DNA of 64,000 nt from Candidatus Aenigmatarchaeota archaeon (GCA_018304545.1 JAGVVZ010000001.1:62001-126000), one strand, 5' to 3'. Positions 1 through 9,927 are shown, counted from the first letter of the stretch. Notes: generated from the letters alone by a model not told the origin. Numbers and translations are program-made.

Positions 1-159
1 ATCATAAACAGTTCTAACAGCAGATTGTGCTGGTGAGGATGATGTGTTAGCAGGTGTCTGCGTCATAGATGGACTTGTACCGCCGCATGCTGCGTAAAGT
101 AATGAAGACAATACAAATGCTGATAATGTTCTATATGGCCCTCTACTCAATCTTGTCAC
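1..159 (-). CDS. Putative secreted lipoprotein, N-terminal part only (runs off window start)
   Basis: Reverse strand from GTG at 159: MTRLSRGPYRTLSAFVLSSLLYAACGGTSPSMTQTPANTSSSPAQ...; signal peptide with lipobox-like LYAAC followed by a Ser/Thr-rich linker. Not in ORF track. Confidence 0.5.
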   Translation of the reverse strand, partial: MTRLSRGPYRTLSAFVLSSLLYAACGGTSPSMTQTPANTSSSPAQSAVRTVYD

Positions 160-223
160 CTAAATAGATACCTTAAATGGTACCCATAATAAAAAGAAGT
201 TTAGAAAATAAACTTTAAATCCG

Positions 224-2440
224 TTAACATCCATGAGGTCCCATACAACCTTCGGGTCTCTTTCTGTTGTTTCCAGGATTATAGAACATAATCACTGCCA
301 ATATTAACAATAAAAGGAATAAAACTAACAAAGTAAGCCAAAACCAATCTGGCAATGAAAATATTTTTCTTGCATTTAAACTGGATGAAGCTGTATAAGT
401 CGGAGAACCGGATGCTGTAACACTAAACTGATAAATATCTTTTCTTATATCGCAAGGCACATCTACATACGCTTCAATTGTTCTTTTTTCTTTGGGTTTT
501 AATTCAACATCCTGAGGAACTACCGTAAACCACTCTGCACTCTCGCCAGAAACACGCAAATTAAAAACGTCTTTTACTTCACCTCTATTTGTTACGTCAA
601 ATCTTATTCTGTCTGACTCACAAATATCAACGTCGTACTCCTTTTTAATTTCAATAAACGGTATTCCATCTAAAACGCTGAATTGCTTGCTTAAATAATC
701 TGAACTGAATCTGTTAACCACAGATGATTTCATTTTAACTTCATCTTCTGCATTTTTTGGAACTTCTATTGTGAACGATAGATCTTTCTTTTGATCAACA
801 CCAAGCGAAAATGGTGAAATAAAATTAGTTCTGCCAAAAGCTTCTAAACTAGTGCTGATTCCGGTTTCAGTGCTTCTGCCACAGTTCGATATTCTTGTCT
901 TTATTTCTGCTAATCCTTCTGGCTTTAACTTATCATATGTCCAAAGATTGTCAACGCGCAAACAATGTTCAGGCTTAACACCTAACACATCTACCCTGTC
1001 TCTCCTTATACCTCCGCAGTCTTTCAATGATATTTTGGTATATTCTGTTTCTCTGCCGCTATTCTCCACTATGACTTTAACCTCATGCGTGCCCGGAATT
1101 AAATCAAACGCCTCATAATCGTAAGTCGTTGAAAATATTTCAGAATCACCGTTTTCCAAAACTTTTTCATCTTCTCCTATGTAGAAGAAGTTATTATCAT
1201 CATCCTCCACAAAGAACATTGCTCTTATTTTATCTCTCTCTTTATCCTTTAATTCTACTCTGACTGATATATCAAAAACCTCATTCTCGTCAGCACAAAT
1301 ACCTGACGGAGTGACTTCAAAATCGTCTATTAAAACAAATTCTATTTGTTTTTCTATTTCAAAATTATCTGTTTCTTGGTCTGAAACTGTATCCACAGAG
1401 GCAGTTATCTTTGTTATATGCACACCATCTGATAAACCTGATGTGCTGAATTTGAATGAAACTGGCGATGTTTGATCTTTACTTAAAAATAATGTTTCGG
1501 AATCTTTTTCCTCTCCGTCTATATATATCTTAACCGATACTGAATGCTGGCCTGATGGCGCATCAACTAATCTTACATTCCCATTTATTGAAATATCATC
1601 TCCCTTATTTATTGAAGAAGACGAAGCACTCGTATCAAATACATCTATTTTGAAAGTTGATTGTTGCGGCTCAACCGTTATCATGACTGAATCTATACTT
1701 GTAGCACCTCTATTGTCAGTAACCTTTAATGAAATAGCATGCAATCCCTCAGAATACACTCTGCTAAAAGATATGGAATTACTTAACAATATTTCCTCTT
1801 CTCTCCATTCGTACAAAACAATTTGTCCATCTGAATCGTAAGATCTGCTGCCGTCCAAAACAACAAACTGATTTTCAAAAGCTGTTTGATCAGAACCAGA
1901 ATTTGCAACTGGTCTTATGTTTTGAATGGTAGTCGTTGTAACGGTTGGTGGGGTATAGACAGGTGGCACGTACACAGGTGCTGTATACACAGGCTGAGTG
2001 TAAACGGGCTGAGTGTAGACCACCGGTGGTGTATATACTGGAGGAGTGTAAACAGGTGGTGTATATACCGGCTGAACCGGCTGAGTATATGTTGGAGCAG
2101 GGGTGTAAGTCGGAGCAGTTGTTGTAGTGGCTCTAAAATCAGCACAAAAACATCTTGATCTGGAATCTTTCCAGTAATCCTTGCATGATTGATCTGCAGA
2201 TGAATCGCCTGTCCAAGTCCACGTTTTGCCTACAAATGACTTGGTATTATCCTGAAAATTCCAGCACATTGCCTGGTAATAGCCGCCTCCGTATGAAGCA
2301 CTGCCATATCTGTTTCCTGAGCATTTTTCGTTGCATAATTGTGCCCCATAGTGATTTGTAGCCAAAGCTACAAAGGGCAAAACCTCGAAAAATACTATCA
2401 TAAGGGTGATTATAAAGATTTTTATTAATTTACTACTCAT
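224..2440 (-). CDS. Secreted/cell-surface protein with PKD-like domain, (P)VYTPP stalk and C-terminal transmembrane anchor
   Basis: N-terminal hydrophobic signal, PKD-like segment (ANSGSDQTAFENQFVVLDGSRSYDSDGQIVLYEW), NEW/CARDB-like repeats, C-terminal TM helix WFWLTLLVLFLLLLILAVIMF. Confidence 0.75.
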   Translation of the reverse strand: MSSKLIKIFIITLMIVFFEVLPFVALATNHYGAQLCNEKCSGNRYGSASYGGGYYQAMCWNFQDNTKSFVGKTWTWTGDSSADQSCKDYWKDSRSRCFCADFRATTTTAPTYTPAPTYTQPVQPVYTPPVYTPPVYTPPVVYTQPVYTQPVYTAPVYVPPVYTPPTVTTTTIQNIRPVANSGSDQTAFENQFVVLDGSRSYDSDGQIVLYEWREEEILLSNSISFSRVYSEGLHAISLKVTDNRGATSIDSVMITVEPQQSTFKIDVFDTSASSSSINKGDDISINGNVRLVDAPSGQHSVSVKIYIDGEEKDSETLFLSKDQTSPVSFKFSTSGLSDGVHITKITASVDTVSDQETDNFEIEKQIEFVLIDDFEVTPSGICADENEVFDISVRVELKDKERDKIRAMFFVEDDDNNFFYIGEDEKVLENGDSEIFSTTYDYEAFDLIPGTHEVKVIVENSGRETEYTKISLKDCGGIRRDRVDVLGVKPEHCLRVDNLWTYDKLKPEGLAEIKTRISNCGRSTETGISTSLEAFGRTNFISPFSLGVDQKKDLSFTIEVPKNAEDEVKMKSSVVNRFSSDYLSKQFSVLDGIPFIEIKKEYDVDICESDRIRFDVTNRGEVKDVFNLRVSGESAEWFTVVPQDVELKPKEKRTIEAYVDVPCDIRKDIYQFSVTASGSPTYTASSSLNARKIFSLPDWFWLTLLVLFLLLLILAVIMFYNPGNNRKRPEGCMGPHGC
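1928..2128 (-). repeat. Low-complexity (V)YT(P/Q)PV repeat tract inside the surface protein
   Basis: Translated residues ~105-171: TTTTAPTYTPAPTYTQPVQPVYTPPVYTPPVYTPPVVYTQPVYTQPVYTAPVYVPPVYTPPTVTTTTI. Confidence 0.85.
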
Positions 2441-2515
2441 AAATGATCACATTATCTTTACTATTTAGTAGTAAATATATTTATAAAGATTTCTATATTT
2501 AAGAATCATGTTTAA

Positions 2516-2869
2516 TTGAAACGGTTGCGTATCCGACAAATACATAAATCAAAAAAATATAAGCAAATTATACCATATAATACTACAACAGTCGATCCTG
2601 CAAAACTTGGACTTAATCCGGGAGATGTGCAAGAAGGGCTAAATTTATTATTACGTGTTTATGTTCAAGTAGAACCGCCAGCAGTAATCGAGGATAGAAT
2701 GGTCTGTAAAAAACCTCCAGACGGTTGGTTTTTTTATGTCATTAAAAGATCTTGCCCGGCCAGAACAGTTCTTGAATCTTTATTGCTAAATACTGAGATA
2801 TTGCCAGAAGAAGCTTATAGAATAGCTAGAGAGTATGCTGAAATAAGGAAAGAATCACTCAACGACTGA
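2516..2869 (+). CDS. Hypothetical protein
   Basis: 117-aa ORF from TTG; TATA-like atatatttataaaga upstream; no family recognised. Confidence 0.5.
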   Translation: MKRLRIRQIHKSKKYKQIIPYNTTTVDPAKLGLNPGDVQEGLNLLLRVYVQVEPPAVIEDRMVCKKPPDGWFFYVIKRSCPARTVLESLLLNTEILPEEAYRIAREYAEIRKESLND

Positions 2870-2879
2870 AATACAAAAA

Positions 2880-4439
2880 ATGCATAAATATCCTTTCATC
2901 AATATAATGAGTATTATGTCTAGTGATAAGATCATTCAGCAATTGCATGAAAATGAAAAAAGAGTTTTAAAGTCATTTAAATCAAAAAAAGTTCTTTCTG
3001 CTGACGAATTGTCAAAAATAACGAAGTTGTCAAAAGAAGCTGCAGAGAAAGCGGCCGAGTGGGGAAAACAAAAAAATCTAATATCAATAAAAGAAAACGT
3101 ATCCGAATTTTTAGAACTGACAATAGAGGGTCATGAATATAGTAAGACCGGACTGCCTGAAAAAAGATTGATTTCAGTTGTAAGCAAAGGAATGGATGAA
3201 ATTGAAACTCTAAAAAACAAAATTCCGCAATTTTCTATCGGTTTGGTGTGGATAAACAAAAATGGCTGGGCTGAAGTTAAAGACGGCAAAATCTTAATAA
3301 CGAAGGAAGGAATGGAATCTCTCAGCAGAAAATTAGATGAAGAAGAATTATTAGCTAAAGTTAGTAAAAATACTAAAATGTCCAGAGATTTTAAAAGGGA
3401 TATCGTAGATAAGCTAATTAGACGTGGTTTAATAAGAATTAGAACAGAAGTAAACAGAGAATATGCCTTAACTGCATCTGGAAAAAAAATAGAATCTCAG
3501 ATTAAATTAGGCAAGGAAATAGGCCAAATTACTGTTGACGTACTAAAGAAGGGAGATTGGAAAAAATATGGTCTCAGAGCATATAACATATCAACTCCTG
3601 CCGCGAAAATTCATCCTTCTAAAAAACATTTCATGACCCAAGTCATAGAATATATTAGAAATGTATGGACAGAAATGGGATTCAAAGAAATGTCCGGCCC
3701 ATTGCTGGAAGTTTCATTTTGGAATTTCGATGCTTTATATCAACCACAAGATCATCCTGCCAGAGATTTAGCTGACACTTTTTACATGAAAATCCCATCA
3801 GAAGGGCAATTGCCTGAAGATGAGATTACACAAGCGGTGAAAGCCACTCACGAAAACGGATGGACATGCAATTCCTTAGGATGGCAATATAGTTGGAATC
3901 CAAATTTTGCAAAGAAAAGCGTTATGAGAACTCATACAACCACACTATCAGTCAGAACATTAGCACAATTAAGAAAGGACGTGGATAAAGGCGCATTACC
4001 AGCAAAATATTTTTCTGTGGGCAGAGTTTTTAGGAATGAGGTTCTTGATTGGAAACATCTTGCTGAATTTTATCAAACAGACGGCATAGTTGTCGGTGAA
4101 GACGTTAATTTCAGGCATTTTTTAGCATATCTAAAAAGGTATTTCGCTAAATTGGGCTTCGAAAAAGCGAGATTCAGACCTGCATATTTTCCGTACACGG
4201 AGATGTCGACAGAAATTGAAGTATTTCATCCAGAACAAAAAAGTTGGATCGAGTTAGGCGGTGCTGGTATGTTCAGACCAGAAGTTGTCAAACCTTTGTT
4301 AGGGAAAGACATACCTGTTTTAGCATGGGGACCTGGGCTGGAAAGACTTGTCATGATAAATTACGACATCAAAAATATTCGAGAATTATACTGGAACGAC
4401 TTGAAGCAATTAAGAGAAGCAAAAATTTGGTTAGGTTAA
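2880..4439 (+). CDS. pheS: Phenylalanyl-tRNA synthetase alpha subunit
   Basis: Class II aaRS core: HPARDLADTFY, THTTTLSVRTL, FSVGRVFRNE, GGAGMFRPEV, AWGPGLERLVM; pheT follows downstream. Confidence 0.96.
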   Translation: MHKYPFINIMSIMSSDKIIQQLHENEKRVLKSFKSKKVLSADELSKITKLSKEAAEKAAEWGKQKNLISIKENVSEFLELTIEGHEYSKTGLPEKRLISVVSKGMDEIETLKNKIPQFSIGLVWINKNGWAEVKDGKILITKEGMESLSRKLDEEELLAKVSKNTKMSRDFKRDIVDKLIRRGLIRIRTEVNREYALTASGKKIESQIKLGKEIGQITVDVLKKGDWKKYGLRAYNISTPAAKIHPSKKHFMTQVIEYIRNVWTEMGFKEMSGPLLEVSFWNFDALYQPQDHPARDLADTFYMKIPSEGQLPEDEITQAVKATHENGWTCNSLGWQYSWNPNFAKKSVMRTHTTTLSVRTLAQLRKDVDKGALPAKYFSVGRVFRNEVLDWKHLAEFYQTDGIVVGEDVNFRHFLAYLKRYFAKLGFEKARFRPAYFPYTEMSTEIEVFHPEQKSWIELGGAGMFRPEVVKPLLGKDIPVLAWGPGLERLVMINYDIKNIRELYWNDLKQLREAKIWLG

Positions 4440-5206
4440 TGAAGAGAATTCTGATTAATATTGCTAAAGAAACTGGTAAGCTGTTAGAAGAACAGTTTGA
4501 TTTAGACCATTCTAGAGAAATTCATAAAATAAAGGAGAAATTTGCAGTGGATTTGTCTACGAAAACTGATATACTAGCTGAAAGTTTCATTATCCAAAAA
4601 ATAAAGGAGAGTGGAATAGCATGTACAATACTCTCTGAAGAAATAGGAAAAATTGATTTAGGTAGTGAAGAACGTAAATTTTATGTTGATCCGTTGGACG
4701 GGACCATGAACTTCTATAACAGAATTCCTATATATGGGACTATGATTGCATTAGAAGAAAACAATGAAATTAAAATGGGAGTTATTTGTATTCCAATAAC
4801 AAAAGAATTGATTTTTGCTGAGAAGAATAAAGGCACTTTCATTAATAACAAGGAAGTTGAAGTAAGAAGAAGAAATACTTTGGATGAAGCTATTATAGAT
4901 TTTGACTACGCATGGTACGGAGACAAGAAAAGTGTCGATGTATATTTAAATTGTGTGGCTGATAAACAAACAAGACGATTCGGATGTATAGGTTTTCAGT
5001 ATTCCCTTCTTGCTGGAGGAAAAATAGATGGAATAGTATGTAACTGGTCAACACCGCAAGACATGTCGCCAGGAAAAATAATAGTGGAAGAATCTGGAGG
5101 AAAATTCATAGATTTTAATGGAAACCAATGGCACACAAAGAGTGAAAATGCAATTATTGCAAGTCCCTTAATTGCTGATCAGCTTCTTGAAAAAATACGT
5201 GATTAA
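4439..5206 (+). CDS. Inositol monophosphatase / SuhB-like phosphatase
   Basis: Start at ATG 4439 overlapping pheS stop (TAATG). Motifs: ILSEEIGKID, YVDPLDGTMNFYNRIP, DMSPGKIIVEESGGKFID. Confidence 0.88.
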   Translation: MKRILINIAKETGKLLEEQFDLDHSREIHKIKEKFAVDLSTKTDILAESFIIQKIKESGIACTILSEEIGKIDLGSEERKFYVDPLDGTMNFYNRIPIYGTMIALEENNEIKMGVICIPITKELIFAEKNKGTFINNKEVEVRRRNTLDEAIIDFDYAWYGDKKSVDVYLNCVADKQTRRFGCIGFQYSLLAGGKIDGIVCNWSTPQDMSPGKIIVEESGGKFIDFNGNQWHTKSENAIIASPLIADQLLEKIRD

Positions 5207-5237
5207 ATGACCAACACAAAATTTTCTGGGAATTGAA

Positions 5238-6281
5238 ATGAAATTGAAAGCGATTTTATTTGATGTAGATGGCGTATTGCTGGACAGTATAAAATATTAC
5301 ATAAGATATCTAAAAAAGATTGTGAAAGCAATGAAACTGGAAATGCCTTCAGATAAAGAAATCAGGTTTTCATTTGGTATGCCATGGTTTGAGGGAGTAA
5401 AAAAATTGTGGCCACATATTGACATGAAAAAATTCAAGAAAACAGATAAAAAGATATCTAGCAAAACTCTTCTTAATCTGAAACCTTTCCCAAACGCGAT
5501 AAAATCTGTGCATGAAATTAAAAAAACTGGCATTAAAATAGGTATTGTAACAATGGGAAATAGAGAGCACGTCTACAAGAAAATGACCAGATCTGGATAT
5601 GATTTAGAATTATTTGACTGTATTGTAACAAGAAGCGACGTCAAAAGATCACGACCGCATCCTGATGCCATATTATTGGCTTGCAAAAAATTGAAGATAA
5701 AACCAAAAGATGCTCTATATGTTGGCGATACTCTACTTGATCACGAATCTGCAAAAAGAGCCGACATAAATTATGTATCTGTGACATGCGGAACACTGAC
5801 AAAAAACGAACTTATAGAAAATAAAGTGTTAAATTTTGTAAAAGATGTTTCCGAACTGCCAAAATTAATTAAAAATAAAAAACTGTTCTTCATAAAAAAA
5901 ACTGTTAGCTGCTATGTTTTATTTAACAATAAATTGCTGCTGTTAAAAAGATCGAATAAAGTTGTAACATACCCCAACAAATGGTCTGTAATACACGGCC
6001 ATATTGAGGATGGCGAAACACCACTACAAACAGCCGTAAAAGAGATAAAAGAAGAGACTGGACTAAAGCCAAAACTAATAAAACAAAGACCATCAGTATT
6101 CAAAGATGAGAAATACAATATAATTTGGGAGACTTGTCAATTTCTCTTTGAATCAAAAACAGATAAAATAAAATATGACTGGGAACATGACGATTACAAA
6201 TGGATAGATCCTAAAGAAGTAAAAAAATATGATACTATTCCTAATTTATGGAAATCTGTAGATGAGATTTTGAAAAAATGA
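5238..6281 (+). CDS. HAD-superfamily phosphatase fused to C-terminal NUDIX hydrolase
   Basis: HAD: ILFDVDGVLLDS...RPHPDAILLACKKLKIKPKDALYVGDTLLDHESA; NUDIX box: GHIEDGETPLQTAVKEIKEETGL. Confidence 0.9.
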   Translation: MKLKAILFDVDGVLLDSIKYYIRYLKKIVKAMKLEMPSDKEIRFSFGMPWFEGVKKLWPHIDMKKFKKTDKKISSKTLLNLKPFPNAIKSVHEIKKTGIKIGIVTMGNREHVYKKMTRSGYDLELFDCIVTRSDVKRSRPHPDAILLACKKLKIKPKDALYVGDTLLDHESAKRADINYVSVTCGTLTKNELIENKVLNFVKDVSELPKLIKNKKLFFIKKTVSCYVLFNNKLLLLKRSNKVVTYPNKWSVIHGHIEDGETPLQTAVKEIKEETGLKPKLIKQRPSVFKDEKYNIIWETCQFLFESKTDKIKYDWEHDDYKWIDPKEVKKYDTIPNLWKSVDEILKK

Positions 6282-6715
6282 TAGATGTATATTTTGCAAT
6301 TTCAATATCAGGCAAAAGAGATAATTTAAATGTTGGAAAAAAAATTGTAAAAGTTCTAAAAAAAATAAATTTCAATGTACTAAGCGAACATATAATAAGA
6401 GATGATGCCTGGGAATATGACAGTCAATTCTCAATGCAGCACGTATTTGAGAGGGACATGAGATGGATCGATCGTTCTTCCTGCTTAATAGCTGAAGTAT
6501 CTTCGCCTAGCTTGGGAGTTGGCTATGAAATAGCGTATGCATTGAATTTGAAGAAGCCTGTATTATGCATAATAAAAAAGGAAGCGGAAAATAGGCTATC
6601 AAAGATAATCAGAGGCAATACATCATCTTATATTCGTGTTGTTTCATATAAAAATATTAAAGAAATAGAAACAATAATACGTTTATTCATAAAAGAATTC
6701 AGCCTAGGTGAATAA
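6278..6715 (+). CDS. Nucleoside 2-deoxyribosyltransferase / DNPH1(Rcl)-like protein
   Basis: VYFAISISGKRDN..., DMRWIDRSSCLIAEVSSPSLGVGYEIAYALNLKKPVLCI pattern; start overlaps upstream stop. Confidence 0.75.
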   Translation: MIDVYFAISISGKRDNLNVGKKIVKVLKKINFNVLSEHIIRDDAWEYDSQFSMQHVFERDMRWIDRSSCLIAEVSSPSLGVGYEIAYALNLKKPVLCIIKKEAENRLSKIIRGNTSSYIRVVSYKNIKEIETIIRLFIKEFSLGE

Positions 6716-8383
6716 GTGCCTGTAATAAATATAAACAGAAATGATTTTTGCAGATTAATTGGACATGAAATACCGATGAAAACAATAGAAGAGAGAATAC
6801 CAATGCTTGGCGTCGGATGGGAAGGCACCGAAGGTGAGGAATTCTCAATTGAAGTTTTCCCCAACAGACCTGATATGCTATCTGTTGAAGGACTGGCTCG
6901 AGCATTCTCCTCATTCATGAATATAGAACGAGGATTAAGAGAGTACAAGGCAGAACCTGCAGAAGAATTTCTAATTGTAGTTCAACCAAAAGTTATGAAC
7001 GTCAGACCTTTTATTGTCTCATGCGTGGTGAAGAATGTTGATTTATCAGACGATCTTATCAGATCCGTGATACAGATGCAAGAAAAATTACATGTCACAC
7101 ATTGCAGAAAAAGAAAGAAGGCTGCTATAGGCATTTACGACCTGGAAAAAATTTCATTCCCATTGACTTACACGACAGAAAAGAGAACATTCAAATACGT
7201 GCCTCTTGAAGAGAAACAGGAAATGAGTTTGCAAGAAATACTGGAAAAACTACCTAAAGGAAAAGATTATGCTTGGATATTAGAAGGCATGAACGAATAT
7301 CCCATCCTACTTGATTCTCGTGGAAAGACGTTATCCTTTATCCCTATTTTAAATGCGGATGAAAACAAAATTGATAATAAAACCAAGAATTTATTCATTG
7401 AAGTTACTGGAACTGACGAAAAAACTGTCACTGAAGTTTTGAATATAATAATTTCAACGTTTGGTGACAGAGGAGCCAAAATGCATAAAGTGAAAATAAA
7501 ATATCCGGACACAGGCATAATATATACTCCTAATACATCACCTAAGATGATGAGCCTAGAACCAAAATATGTCAATAAAATTCTTGGTCTGAATCTTAGA
7601 AATTATGAAATAATAGAATATTTGCAGAGAATGGGTCACGATGCTGTTGAAATCAATAAAGAGAACATAGAAGTAACAATACCAATTTACAGAACTGATA
7701 TAATGCATGCGATGGATATTGTGGAAGATGTTGCTATCGCTTTTGGTTACGAAAATTTCGAAGCTGTGATACCAAACATTTCAACAATTGGAGAAGAAAA
7801 TCCACTGGAAGTGTTCGCTTCCAGACTGAGAAGTTTGATGGTCGGACATGAATTACAGGAAGTGTTCACTTTCATTCTGACCAACAAAAAGAATTTGTTC
7901 AATAAAATGAATGTAAAGGAAACGGAGATAGCTGAAACTGCCAATCCTAAAACAGAAGAGTACAATGTTGTAAGAAATTGGCTCTTGCCTAGTTTAATAG
8001 AAATATTGGAAAGAAATCAGCACCACGAGTATCCGCAAAATATTTTTGAAGTTGGCGATGTGGTGATTTTGAATCCTTATACTGATACTGGCACTGAAAC
8101 AAAAAAAAGGCTTGCACTTGCAATGTGCCATTCAAAAACGAATTTTGCAGAGATTAAATCTATTGTCGAAAGCATGATGAAAAATCTTGGAATAAATAAC
8201 TATAAGATAGAAGAGGCCGAGCACAAAAGTTTTGTAGCTGGTAGATGTGCTAAGATAGGTATAGATTCAATTGAATTAGGCGTGTTCGGAGAAATTAATC
8301 CTGTAGTCTTGGAAAATTGGAAATTAGAGATGCCTGTGTCAACCGCAGAAATAGATATAGATTTGTTACAAAAATTAATTTAA
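6716..8383 (+). CDS. pheT: Phenylalanyl-tRNA synthetase beta subunit
   Basis: GTG start; EVFPNRPDMLSVEGLARAF (B1), YRTDIMHAMDIVEDVAIAFGYENF (B5), NPKTEEYNVVRNWLLPSLIEIL, FGEINPVVLENWKLEMPV. Confidence 0.95.
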   Translation: MPVININRNDFCRLIGHEIPMKTIEERIPMLGVGWEGTEGEEFSIEVFPNRPDMLSVEGLARAFSSFMNIERGLREYKAEPAEEFLIVVQPKVMNVRPFIVSCVVKNVDLSDDLIRSVIQMQEKLHVTHCRKRKKAAIGIYDLEKISFPLTYTTEKRTFKYVPLEEKQEMSLQEILEKLPKGKDYAWILEGMNEYPILLDSRGKTLSFIPILNADENKIDNKTKNLFIEVTGTDEKTVTEVLNIIISTFGDRGAKMHKVKIKYPDTGIIYTPNTSPKMMSLEPKYVNKILGLNLRNYEIIEYLQRMGHDAVEINKENIEVTIPIYRTDIMHAMDIVEDVAIAFGYENFEAVIPNISTIGEENPLEVFASRLRSLMVGHELQEVFTFILTNKKNLFNKMNVKETEIAETANPKTEEYNVVRNWLLPSLIEILERNQHHEYPQNIFEVGDVVILNPYTDTGTETKKRLALAMCHSKTNFAEIKSIVESMMKNLGINNYKIEEAEHKSFVAGRCAKIGIDSIELGVFGEINPVVLENWKLEMPVSTAEIDIDLLQKLI

Positions 8384-8401
8384 TTACAATATAACAAATG
8401 T

Positions 8402-9097
8402 CTACATTTCTGTATTATGTAAAACATTCAGTAACTCTGTAAAATTATCACCTTGCATTATATATCCCCTTCCACCTTTAGTTCTTACAGTTTCTTTAGT
8501 AACATCATGCGCATTTTTTACAGCCACTGCAAAACCAGCTTCTTTAAGCATAGTATTATCTCCCTTACCATCGCCCACAGCTACTGATCTTTCTATAGGC
8601 ACGCCATAATATCGACATATATGTCTTAGATGTTCTCCTTTATTTCCATTAACTTTTACATTAACATCTGTAAGATATCCGCCTTTAAAAACCGGTTCGT
8701 TGCTAATTATTTTATCACAATAGTATGAATAAGGTGGAGTGACAAAACATGAAAATCCTCCTGTTATAATCACCAAAGGTATATTGCGTCCCATTGCAAA
8801 CTGATATATCTCCAATAAACCTGGCCTTGGAATAACAACTTTGGGTAGTAACTCATATAACTGATCTTCTCTTAGTCCGTATTCAACAAACATTCTCACG
8901 CTTCTTCTATAGCTTTCTTCCCAAGGAACTTCTCCTCTTTCTCTTCTCACTTGTTCCTGGTTTACTTTTAAAAAAAGATCGTAACCTAACAAATATGCAA
9001 TTTTGGGAAATATATCTCCTGTGCTGGGAACTATACTACCTGGTATTGTTGCTGTAGATTCCCAGTCCAACGCGAGTATTGACGGAAAGATATCCAC
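8402..9097 (-). CDS. HAD-family phosphatase, phosphoserine-phosphatase-like
   Basis: LALDWESTAT motif I, VIITGGFS motif II, VAVGDGKGDNTMLKEAGFAVAV motif III/IV. Confidence 0.8.
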   Translation of the reverse strand: MDIFPSILALDWESTATIPGSIVPSTGDIFPKIAYLLGYDLFLKVNQEQVRRERGEVPWEESYRRSVRMFVEYGLREDQLYELLPKVVIPRPGLLEIYQFAMGRNIPLVIITGGFSCFVTPPYSYYCDKIISNEPVFKGGYLTDVNVKVNGNKGEHLRHICRYYGVPIERSVAVGDGKGDNTMLKEAGFAVAVKNAHDVTKETVRTKGGRGYIMQGDNFTELLNVLHNTEM

Positions 9098-9362
9098 CGG
9101 TCATAAACTACCCTCCACTCTGTCGAGAAAATCTAGCCTAAAGCTAGTACAAATTAGATTTATTGATAACAAAAACTCAAGAAATGAGGGAATTATTCGG
9201 ATTGGTATGGCATCACATTCACTCAATATCTTTAGGTGAGCAATATATTTAAATAATTCACTTTACAAAAATAAAGAACATAGAGAGGGTTATGATGCCG
9301 TCCCAATTCACAAGCCAATAAGCAATGCCAATTTAATTACTTCTAATTCCATCTCTAATGAT

Positions 9363-9752
9363 ATGAAGGTTATTTTTACAGCTCACTCTTCTAGAAATTC
9401 CCATCACTCAATGATGATCTGCAAATATGTTTTTGAAAGGGGGCATATTCCTGTTAATTTATTCAATCTGTACGGGTACTTTTTGTATGGATTAGTAGGG
9501 AAGGATAAAATATTTCGTGCTAATAATGAAATTTTAAAGAAATGTGATGAGTTGTGGATATTTGGGGAAATCACTGAAGGTGTACAAATAGAAATTGACT
9601 TGGCGAAAAGAGAAAACATACCAGTCAAGTATTTCAAACTAATAAGAAATGGTGCTGAAAGTATAACAATATCTGAAATTTCTGAAAAAGAAATAGAATA
9701 CGATAATATTCCAGATATAGAATATCCAAGACACGACATTCATGAATTTTAA
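9363..9752 (+). CDS. Small protein of nucleoside-deoxyribosyltransferase-like fold (tentative)
   Basis: MKVIFTAHSSRNSHHSMMICKYVFERGHIPVNLFNLYGYFLYGLV...CDELWIFGEITEGVQIEIDLAKRENIPVKYF; pattern resembles NDT/DUF4406-like proteins. Confidence 0.5.
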   Translation: MKVIFTAHSSRNSHHSMMICKYVFERGHIPVNLFNLYGYFLYGLVGKDKIFRANNEILKKCDELWIFGEITEGVQIEIDLAKRENIPVKYFKLIRNGAESITISEISEKEIEYDNIPDIEYPRHDIHEF

Positions 9753-9927
9753 TTTTTAAGGTGAGGTAATGATGCCGTCAAAATTCAATTAACAACACAC
9801 AACTTCTACAACTTGATTAGTTCTACAAATTTTGAAACCTTATTTAGATTTTTCTTTAGCTTCTGAGCTGGGCTCAAAAGTGTTATAGCATGACGTTAGT
9901 ACATGATACAAAATGGAGGTGAAAATA

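Noticed and set aside
1928-2128. Possible CRISPR-like short tandem repeats
   Set aside because: Repeat units are codon-phased, short and without unique spacers; fully explained by protein low complexity.
1886-2158. Long ORFs on + strand (1886..2158, 1945..2127) and alternative - frame (1915..2145)
   Set aside because: They are shadow ORFs of the repetitive VYTPP tract on the coding minus strand.
4244-4438. N-terminal extension of the SuhB-like ORF
   Set aside because: Overlaps the 3' end of pheS in another frame; ATG 4439 gives a complete family-like N-terminus.
9003-9239. 78-aa + strand ORF
   Set aside because: Mostly antisense to the HAD gene at 8402-9097 with no recognisable product.
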